Positions 58,049 through 64,000 of a stretch of DNA of 64,000 bases are shown one piece after another. Numbering within the stretch: position 1 is the stretch's first letter; every line of letters starts with the position of its first letter. A program made the translations under genes and the position numbers. The DNA is from FEB-7 sp963698265 (GTDB taxonomy: Bacteria > Pseudomonadota > Gammaproteobacteria > Burkholderiales > Usitatibacteraceae): NCBI GenBank assembly GCA_963698265.1, contig CAVOQC010000001.1, positions 1,116,001 to 1,180,000 on the forward strand. The letters run 5' to 3'. The notes under the pieces were generated by a model that saw only the letters and a program-made list of their open reading frames with translations, was not told the DNA's origin and did not search any database.

Positions 58049-58309
58049 GGGTCGGCACCTTAGCGCAAATGGTCCTCGCCGTCATTTTCGCGCCCCGCGT
58101 GCAAAACGCGAAGGGCCTTTCGCGACACCCCTTGACGGCACGCAAGCCGCGGTGCCGCGTTCCTTGAAAAGCGGGGGAACTTTGGGCAAACTGGCCTGCT
58201 CTTATCTTGTCTCATGTGCTGGTACGGGACGGAGCTGCAGAGTTAAAAGCTAGCTGACTCGATTAGCCCGCTGTTGTTTACATCTTTGGCTTCTTCGGAG
58301 GTGCGGATA
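58049..58309. promoter_or_regulatory. Divergent spacer between xseB and the Rieske oxygenase gene
   Basis: 261 nt, less GC-rich than its surroundings, with promoter-like pieces for the plus strand (TTGGGC at 58182 with TATCTT at 58203, spacer 15) and TTGACG at 58132, none convincing. No inverted repeat of note. The in-frame ATG at 58274 was rejected as a start in favour of 58310. Confidence 0.35.
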
Positions 58310-59425
58310 ATGTCGGACTTGGCGAGCCAACGGGAGCTCACCCGGACGCCCACCCAACTGCCGCTTTCGTGGTACTTCGACCCGAAAGTGGCGGAAATCG
58401 AGAACCGGGTCCTCTTCGATCGCGGCCCGGGCTACGTCGGCCACGCCATGATGGCGCCGCAGCCCGGCGACTACCGCGTCCTCGACTGGCGCGAAGCCGG
58501 TCCCGGCTGGGCCCTGGTGAACAACGGTGGCCGCCACGACATGGTCTCCAACGTCTGCCGCCACCGGCAGGCCGTGATGCTCTCGGGCGCCGGACAGCTT
58601 CCGGGCGGCACCATCACCTGCCCGGTGCACCGCTGGACCTACGACGGCGAGGGTCGCCACATCGGCGCGCCGCAGTTCCCGGACCATCCCTGCCTCGACC
58701 TTCCGCGCCAGGACCTGCAGCACTGGCAGGGCATGCTCTTCAACGGCCCGCGCGACATCGCGGCCGATCTCGCTTCCATGGGTGCGGCGAAGGACCTCGA
58801 TTTCGAGGGCTACGTGCTCGACAAGGTCGAGGTGGTGCACTACGACTTCAACTGGAAGACCTTCATCGAGGTCTACCTCGAGGACTACCACGTCGCGCCC
58901 TTCCATCCGGGCCTGGGGAGTTTCGTCACCTGCGATGACCTGAAGTGGGAATACGGCCCCTGGTACAGCGTGCAGACCGTGGGCGTGAACAACGCGCTCG
59001 CGAAGCCCGGCAGCGCCGTCTACGCGAAGTGGCACGAGCAGTTGCTCAAGTTCCGGCATGGCGAGCCGCCGCCGCACGGCGCGATCTGGCTCACCTATTA
59101 CCCGAACATCATGGTGGAGTGGTACCCGCACGTGCTCGTGGTCTCCACGCTCTGGCCGCGTGGCCCGGAGCAGTGCGTGAACGTGGTCGAGTTCTACTAT
59201 CCCGAGGAGATCGCGCTCTTCGAGCGCGAGTTCGTGGAGGCCGAGCAGAAGGCCTACGACGAGACGGCGGTGGAGGACAAGGAGATCTGCGACCGCATGA
59301 CCCAGGGCCGGCGGGCTCTGTGGCTCGAAGGCCGCGAGGAGCAGGGGCCGTACCAATCCCCGATGGAGGACGGCATGGTGCACTTCCACGAGTTCGTCCG
59401 CCGCGAGATCGCGGGCCACCTCTAG
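58310..59425 (+). CDS. Rieske non-haem iron oxygenase, alpha-subunit family
   Basis: A 371-residue protein. The N-terminal Rieske cluster ligands are C83-R-H85 and C104-PV-H107. The C-terminal catalytic domain has the mononuclear iron motif in NWKTFIEVYLEDYHVAPFHPGL (two His and a later Asp). No partner reductase or ferredoxin gene is near. In related betaproteobacteria a Rieske protein of this kind is regularly divergent from xseB-ispA-dxs, so it is a conserved neighbour with an unassigned substrate. GGAGG lies 8 bases before the ATG at 58310. Confidence 0.85.
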   Translation: MSDLASQRELTRTPTQLPLSWYFDPKVAEIENRVLFDRGPGYVGHAMMAPQPGDYRVLDWREAGPGWALVNNGGRHDMVSNVCRHRQAVMLSGAGQLPGGTITCPVHRWTYDGEGRHIGAPQFPDHPCLDLPRQDLQHWQGMLFNGPRDIAADLASMGAAKDLDFEGYVLDKVEVVHYDFNWKTFIEVYLEDYHVAPFHPGLGSFVTCDDLKWEYGPWYSVQTVGVNNALAKPGSAVYAKWHEQLLKFRHGEPPPHGAIWLTYYPNIMVEWYPHVLVVSTLWPRGPEQCVNVVEFYYPEEIALFEREFVEAEQKAYDETAVEDKEICDRMTQGRRALWLEGREEQGPYQSPMEDGMVHFHEFVRREIAGHL

Positions 59426-59461
59426 CCGGGCCGCGGGCGCAGCACCCGGCCCTGCCGGCGC

Positions 59462-59914
59462 TCAGCGCGCGAGCTTGCGCAGGTGCAGGACCAGTTGCCA
59501 GAGCTGCTCGTCGGAGAACTTGCGATGCGGCGGCATCGAGGTCTCGGGAGAGCCGTAGCGGATGATCCAGAAAAGCTGCCCGTCCGGCACGCCCTTGATG
59601 GTCTGGGCGCACGCGAAGTTGCGCGGCGGCGGGTCGAACTGGTTCGCGAGCGGGCCTTTGCCGTCGCCGACCTCGCCGTGGCAGGTGGCGCAGGAGACGC
59701 GCCGGGGCTCTCCCTGGTACAGGGCCTGACCGGCGGAAAGGTTCGCCTCGTTCGCCTGCAGCGGGTTCGGGCGGTTGTAGTAGGCGTCGGGCGCCTTGCC
59801 CGTGAAGCGGGGTTGCGGGCACTCGCCGATCCCGTCCTGGCCGGCCGCGCCGGTGGCCAATCCCAAGGCGACTCCGATGAGCATGCCGCGGTGAAGCCGT
59901 GAAAGCACGCCCAT
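59462..59914 (-). CDS. Exported mono-haem cytochrome c
   Basis: A 150-residue protein with a signal peptide (to about residue 25), one haem site C75-A-T-C78-H79 and a probable axial Met in SPETSMPPH. The spacing is that of small class I cytochromes. It would carry electrons in the periplasm. GGAGG is 5 bases before the ATG at 59914; the upstream in-frame Met at 60010 is unlikely. Convergent with the Rieske gene. Confidence 0.87.
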   Translation of the reverse strand: MGVLSRLHRGMLIGVALGLATGAAGQDGIGECPQPRFTGKAPDAYYNRPNPLQANEANLSAGQALYQGEPRRVSCATCHGEVGDGKGPLANQFDPPPRNFACAQTIKGVPDGQLFWIIRYGSPETSMPPHRKFSDEQLWQLVLHLRKLAR

Positions 59915-60022
59915 GGCGGCCTCCGTTTGCCGTGCGCCGGGACGACGCGACGGGACCAGCATGGCAGAGAAGGCGCGGGGGCGCTTGACTGCCCTCAAGA
60001 ACTCCCGCATCGGGGCTGCGCC

Positions 60023-60580
60023 CTAGCCGGGGAACTCGTGCACGACCGCCCAGAGCGTCGCGTAGGTGTGCGCCGGAAAGTCGGCGTGCAGGGCCTCGTA
60101 GTCCTCCGGGCGCAGCGGCTCGCGCTCCTTGCCCTTGCGGATCTCCCACCAGCGCTTCTGGATCGCCTCGCGCACGGCGGGCGAGGGCATCGCCGGCCGG
60201 CGCAGCTTCTCGTGGGTCCCCGCGAAGAGGCGGCGCTTGAGCGTCACGTCGGTCGAGGAGATGCGGAAGAGCTTCGTGAGCATCGCGGAGGTCGCGCCGT
60301 GGCGGATGAAGTGCTCGATCTGGCGCGATCGCTTGCCGATGTAGCCCACCTGCCGGATGCCGTGCTCGAAGGAACCCGCGTCGATCTGCACGGCCACGCG
60401 CGGCTCCTGCATCTCGGAGAGCCGCACCAGGTCGTCGGTGGAGAGCGCGCGCAGCTCCGCGAACTGCAGGTCGCTCAAGCCCGGCGGCGCCGGGCGGCTC
60501 TCGTCGGCGCTTCGCTGCAGCTCGCGGATCAGGTGGGTGAGGAAGAGCAGGCGCAGCTGCTGGTCACGGATCTCGATCAT
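60023..60580 (-). CDS. DUF2857-like protein of unknown function
   Basis: A 185-residue soluble protein. It has an N-terminal helical half and then the pattern FIRHGATSAMLTKLFRISSTDVTLKRRLFAG, followed by a basic end, which resembles DUF2857 proteins of integrative elements. That resemblance is from memory and moderate. GGAGG stands 7-8 bases before the ATG at 60580. It lies between cytochrome c and EF-G-like genes on the same strand, in a conserved chromosomal setting rather than a mobile one. Confidence 0.5.
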   Translation of the reverse strand: MIEIRDQQLRLLFLTHLIRELQRSADESRPAPPGLSDLQFAELRALSTDDLVRLSEMQEPRVAVQIDAGSFEHGIRQVGYIGKRSRQIEHFIRHGATSAMLTKLFRISSTDVTLKRRLFAGTHEKLRRPAMPSPAVREAIQKRWWEIRKGKEREPLRPEDYEALHADFPAHTYATLWAVVHEFPG

Positions 60581-60739
60581 CGCTTTCCCTCCACCTGGTC
60601 GTCGCCGGCCAGGCCGCGGCTTCGAGCCGGCTGGCGTGGTCGAGGGACCGAAAATGCCGCCGGGCGCGGGCCGTGTCAACGCGAAATCGGGAAATTTTCG
60701 TGACGCGCCGCAGCAAGCCGACGGACGCATCGCGGGCAT

Positions 60740-60803
60740 CGCGCGGCAGGCCGCGCGGCGGTCTTGAGAAGCCGCCGCAACTTCGCGGCGCAAGGCCGCG
60801 AAG
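60740..60803 (-). terminator. Two hairpins downstream of the EF-G-like gene
   Basis: CTTCGCGGC / GCCGCGAAG (60781-60803, 9 bp, 5-nt loop) and CGCGCGG / CCGCGCG (60740-60757, 7 bp, CAGG loop) begin 22 nt past the stop codon of the minus-strand EF-G-like gene. No strong T-run, so probably a hairpin-type terminator region. Confidence 0.45.
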
Positions 60804-60824
60804 CACCGGCGATTTCGGCGGCGG

Positions 60825-62873
60825 CTAGTCCTCTTCCCTCGCCAGCTTGAACTGCGAAGTGAGCGCCGCCTGCGTCTGCGGCGGCACCATCGCGTAGTGG
60901 CTGTACTCGATCTGGTAGGAGCCCTGCCCGCCGGTCACCGAGCGCAGCCGCGACTGGTACTCCGAGACCTCGGAAAGCGGAACCTGCCCGGAGATGGACA
61001 TCAAGTCCCCGCCCGAGGATTCCGTGCCGGTGATCTGCCCGCGCCGCGACGAGATGTCGCTCGTCATGTCGCCCACGAAGCGGTCGGGCGCGGTGATGGT
61101 GATGTTCACGATCGGCTCGAGGATGATCGCGCCGGCCTTGAGGATCGCGTCGATCACGGCCTTCTTGCCCGCCGTGACGAAGGCGATTTCCTTGGAATCG
61201 ACGGCGTGGCTCTTGCCGTCGTAGACGATCACGCGGATGTCCTCGACGGGGTGGCCGGCGATGACGCCCGTGTCGAGCGCCTGCTTGACCCCCTTCTCCA
61301 CGGCAGGAATGAACACCGTCGGGATCACGCCGCCCTTCACCTGGTCGACGAACTCGAAGCCGCTGCCGCGCGAAAGGGGCTCGATCTTGAGGTAGACCTC
61401 GCCGAACTGCCCGGCCCCGCCCGTCTGCTTCTTGTGGCGGCAGTGGCCCTCGGCCTTCTTCGTGATCGTCTCGCGATACGGGATCTTCGGCGGCTTGGTG
61501 TCCACCTCGAGCTTGTACTGCGTGCTCATCTTTTCCAGCTTCACGCGCATGTGCAGCTCGCCCAGGCCCCGCACCACCGTCTCGTGCGTCGTCGGGTGGC
61601 GCTCGATCCACAGGCAGGGATCCTCGATCTCGAGCTTGTGCAACACCTCGAAGAGGCGCTGCTCGTCGCCCTTCTTCTTCGTCTCCACCGCGATGGAGTG
61701 CATCGGCGTCGGGAAGTCGAGGGAGCGCAGCCGAATGTTGTCCTCGTCGTGGGAGTCGTGGAGCACCGCGTTGAACTCGATGTCGTCGACCTTCGCCACC
61801 GCGCCCAGGTCGCCGGGCACCAGCTCGCCCACCTCGACGTAGTCCTTCCCCTGGATCGTGTAGAGGTGCCCCACCTTGAACGGGCGCTTGCCGTCGCCGA
61901 TGTAGAGCTGGGAATCCTTGGTGATCGTGCCCTGGTGGACCCGGAAGAAGGCGACCTTTCCCACGTAGGGATCCATCACCACCTTGAAGACGTGCGCGAG
62001 CACGTGCTGGGAAGGGTCGGGCACGGCGTGGAATTCCTCGCCCTCCGTCGTGTCGCTCTTCACGAAGGGGGGCGGGTTGCCCTCGGTCGCGTTGGGCGCG
62101 AGGCGCGAGAGGATCTCGAGGAACTGCGGGATGCCCGCGCCGGTCTTCGCGGAGGCGAAGCACACGGGCACGAGGTGGCCTTCGCGCAGCGCCTTCTCGA
62201 AGGGCGCGTGCAGCTGCACGGGCTCGAGGTCCTCGCCCTGCTCGAGGTAGAGGTTCATGAGGGCCTCGTCGACCTCGACCACCTGCTCGATGATCGCCGT
62301 GTGCGCGGCCTTCACGCCCACGAAATCGGCGTCGCCGTCGGGGCTGAAGAAGCAGTCCACGACGTCCGCGCGGTCGTGGGCCGGCAGGTTGATGGGCAGG
62401 CACTCCTTGCCGAAGTGGTCCTGGATCTTCCGGAGCAGCCCCGGGAGATCCACGTTGTCCGCGTCGATCTTGTTCACCACGATCATGCGGCACAGGCCCC
62501 GGTTCTTCGCCCACTTCATCATGCGGGTGGTGTTCAGCTCGATGCCGTTCTGGGCGTTGATCACCACGACCGCGGTCTCCACCGCGGCGAGGGCCGCGAT
62601 CGACTGGCCGGCGAAGTCGGGCATGCCCGGCGTGTCCACGAGGTGGATGTGCATGTCCTCGTAGGCGAAGTTCACCAGCGACGAGGAGAGCGAGTGCCCG
62701 TACTCCTTTTCCATCGGGTCGAAGTCGCAGACCGTGGAGCCCTTCTCGACGGTTCCCGGGGTGGCGATGGCGCCGGATTTCCAGAGCAGGGCCTCGGCCA
62801 GGGTGGTCTTGCCGGAGCCGCCGTGGCCCACGAGCGCGAGGGTATGGATGGATTCGGTGGTGTACTTCGGCAC
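60825..62873 (-). CDS. EF-G-like translational GTPase (EF-G2 branch)
   Basis: A 682-residue GTPase: G1 GHGGSGKTT in place of the AHIDAGKTT of true EF-G, G3 VDTPGMPDF, G4 NKIDAD, then the EF-G domains II-V (ETVVRGLGELHMRVKLEKM, GGAGQFGEVYLKIEP, DMTSDISSRRGQITG). The GHGGSGKTT form is typical of EF-G-like paralogues that bind the ribosome but whose role in translocation is doubtful or conditional. Length is normal for the branch. It follows hemW by 111 nt on the same strand, with a G-rich tract in between. Confidence 0.88.
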   Translation of the reverse strand: MPKYTTESIHTLALVGHGGSGKTTLAEALLWKSGAIATPGTVEKGSTVCDFDPMEKEYGHSLSSSLVNFAYEDMHIHLVDTPGMPDFAGQSIAALAAVETAVVVINAQNGIELNTTRMMKWAKNRGLCRMIVVNKIDADNVDLPGLLRKIQDHFGKECLPINLPAHDRADVVDCFFSPDGDADFVGVKAAHTAIIEQVVEVDEALMNLYLEQGEDLEPVQLHAPFEKALREGHLVPVCFASAKTGAGIPQFLEILSRLAPNATEGNPPPFVKSDTTEGEEFHAVPDPSQHVLAHVFKVVMDPYVGKVAFFRVHQGTITKDSQLYIGDGKRPFKVGHLYTIQGKDYVEVGELVPGDLGAVAKVDDIEFNAVLHDSHDEDNIRLRSLDFPTPMHSIAVETKKKGDEQRLFEVLHKLEIEDPCLWIERHPTTHETVVRGLGELHMRVKLEKMSTQYKLEVDTKPPKIPYRETITKKAEGHCRHKKQTGGAGQFGEVYLKIEPLSRGSGFEFVDQVKGGVIPTVFIPAVEKGVKQALDTGVIAGHPVEDIRVIVYDGKSHAVDSKEIAFVTAGKKAVIDAILKAGAIILEPIVNITITAPDRFVGDMTSDISSRRGQITGTESSGGDLMSISGQVPLSEVSEYQSRLRSVTGGQGSYQIEYSHYAMVPPQTQAALTSQFKLAREED

Positions 62874-62914
62874 GGTGCTGTTCTCCGTCTTGAGTGTCGG
62901 CTCGTTCCTCGACC

Positions 62915-62949
62915 GGGGGGGAGCGGGGGTTTGCGGGGGGGGGATTGGG
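62915..62949 (+). repeat. G-rich tract able to form a G-quadruplex
   Basis: Runs of 7, 5, 9 and 3 guanines within 35 nt on the plus strand, with loops of 3, 5 and 3. It lies in the 111-nt spacer between hemW and the EF-G-like gene; as both are on the minus strand, their RNA is C-rich here and the non-coding strand holds the G-runs. Confidence 0.6.
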
Positions 62950-62984
62950 CTTTCCGGGGTCTGCGACCTACTGACCCCCCGAAT

Positions 62985-64000
62985 TTACACTTTCCGGGGC
63001 GATCGCGCCTCCGGAAGGAACAAGCCCAGCAGGTCGTTCAGGAACCGCCGTCCCAGCGGGGTGGGGCGAACGGCGAATGCGTCGCGTTCGATGAGCCCGG
63101 CTGCCTCGGCGCGCGCGAGCGGCGCCTCGACCGCGGCGAGAGAAAGCCCGGTGCGCTCGCCGAAGAGCGGGACGGCAAAGCCCTCGGAGAGCCGCAGCGC
63201 GTTCATCAGGAACTCGAAAGGCAACTCCGCCGCGGGGACTTCGCGGCTTTCCTGGATCGCGCTCCCGGCGAGCGCGCCTTCCTGGTAGGCGCGGGGCTGG
63301 CGATGGCGCGTCTCGCGCGTGATGCGGTCCCGGTACGAGAGCTTGCCGTGGGCGCCGGCACCGACGCCGAGGTAGTCGCCGAAGCGCCAGTAATTGAGGT
63401 TGTGGCGCGAGCGACTGCCGGGCCGCGCAAAGGCCGAGGTCTCGTAGTTCTCGTAGCCCGCGGAGCCAAGCGCCGCCTCGATCGCCTCCTGCATCGCCGC
63501 GGCCGCGTCTTCGTCGGGAAGCGGGGGCGGGTAGCGGTGGAACCAGGTGTTGGGCTCCAGGGTGAGGTGGTAGGCCGAGAGGTGCTGGGGTGCGAAGGCG
63601 ATGGCGGCCCGGATGTCGGCGAGCGCGGCTTCCACGGACTGGCCGGGCAGCGCGTACATGAGGTCCAGGTTCACGTTGTCGAAGGTGGACAGCGCGATCT
63701 CGGCCGCGCGCCGCGCCTCGCCCGCGTCATGCACGCGGCCGATCGCCTTCAGGCGCTCGCCGTCGAAACTCTGGATGCCCACGGAAAGGCGGTTCACGCC
63801 CGCGCCGCGGAAATCGCGGAATTTCTCCTGCTCGAAGGTGCCGGGGTTCGCCTCGAGCGTGATCTCCGCGTCGGGCTCCACGGTGAGGAGCGTGCGCGCC
63901 GCCGTGAGCAGGCGTTCGATCGCGCGCGCGGAGAAGAGGCTCGGCGTGCCGCCGCCCAGGAAGATCGCGTGCACGCGCCGGCCCCAGACTCCGGGCACGC
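62985..64000 (-). CDS. hemW: Coproporphyrinogen III oxidase-like/heme chaperone HemW, N-terminus outside window
   Basis: The 338 C-terminal residues of a radical-SAM protein. Visible parts: FLGGGTPSLFS, the TLEANPGTFEQEKF and VNRLSVGIQSFD segments, NVNLDLMYALPGQSVEAA, and the HemW C-terminal domain (RPGSRSRHNLNYWRFGDYLGVGAGAHGKLS). The CxxxCxxC cluster motif would be in the missing N-terminal part, so the HemN/HemW choice rests on the C-terminal domain, which fits HemW. It is partial only because the window ends. Confidence 0.9.
   Translation of the reverse strand, partial: VPGVWGRRVHAIFLGGGTPSLFSARAIERLLTAARTLLTVEPDAEITLEANPGTFEQEKFRDFRGAGVNRLSVGIQSFDGERLKAIGRVHDAGEARRAAEIALSTFDNVNLDLMYALPGQSVEAALADIRAAIAFAPQHLSAYHLTLEPNTWFHRYPPPLPDEDAAAAMQEAIEAALGSAGYENYETSAFARPGSRSRHNLNYWRFGDYLGVGAGAHGKLSYRDRITRETRHRQPRAYQEGALAGSAIQESREVPAAELPFEFLMNALRLSEGFAVPLFGERTGLSLAAVEAPLARAEAAGLIERDAFAVRPTPLGRRFLNDLLGLFLPEARSPRKV

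Overview
The window is uniformly GC-rich chromosomal DNA that reads like a betaproteobacterium, most likely near Burkholderiales. Indicators are a Bug/TctC-type periplasmic binding protein, a Rieske oxygenase gene divergent from xseB-ispA, a Gln-type 3-mercaptopropionate dioxygenase, and many class III CoA-transferase, GST and OPT-type genes. No tRNA, rRNA, CRISPR array, transposase or phage structural gene was seen. Most of the sequence is tightly packed, with many 4-nt start/stop overlaps.

1-13 kb is mainly metabolism. It holds the frameshifted end of a copper-type P-ATPase, a membrane protein, a DsbB/DsbA pair, a methyltransferase, a class I FBP aldolase, a three-gene operon (CoA-transferase, 3-mercaptopropionate dioxygenase, enoyl-CoA hydratase), VanZ and OPT transporter genes, a fused osmolyte-type binding protein/permease, an aminotransferase and PPK2. 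13.4-20.1 kb is the most unusual part. A translationally coupled SIR2-like/TIR protein and a membrane-anchored STAND NTPase with TPRs lie divergent to a TPR-S/SLOG-like/nucleotide-cyclase protein. I interpret this as an uncharacterised nucleotide-signalling conflict (probably antiphage) locus. An ABC-F gene (uup) starts 1 nt after the cyclase gene.

22-31 kb holds an orphan GspE/PilB-type ATPase with an MshEN (c-di-GMP-type) domain, a DUF3014 protein, a transglutaminase/TPR protein, a peptide-type binding protein, a NrfJ-like plus TlpA-like pair and small enzymes. At 31.3 kb a sigma70-type promoter, a SAM-II-like pseudoknot riboswitch and a Rho-independent terminator precede metH, which is coupled to a Bug-type binding protein and a membrane protein. 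37.6-46 kb holds a patatin-like protein, a periplasmic isoaspartyl peptidase, an OYE-family reductase, a GST, a sigma54-type activator lacking a normal GAFTGA motif, two small secreted proteins and dxs.

46.0-56.9 kb is a plus-strand cassette: TonB-dependent receptor, alpha/beta hydrolase, TetR regulator, five-gene Liv-type ABC transporter and acyl-CoA synthetase. It separates dxs from ispA and xseB, which are normally contiguous in this group, so it looks like an inserted uptake-and-activation module for an organic acid or ester. 58-64 kb returns to conserved genes: Rieske oxygenase, cytochrome c, a DUF2857-like protein, an EF-G-like GTPase and hemW, which runs off the window.
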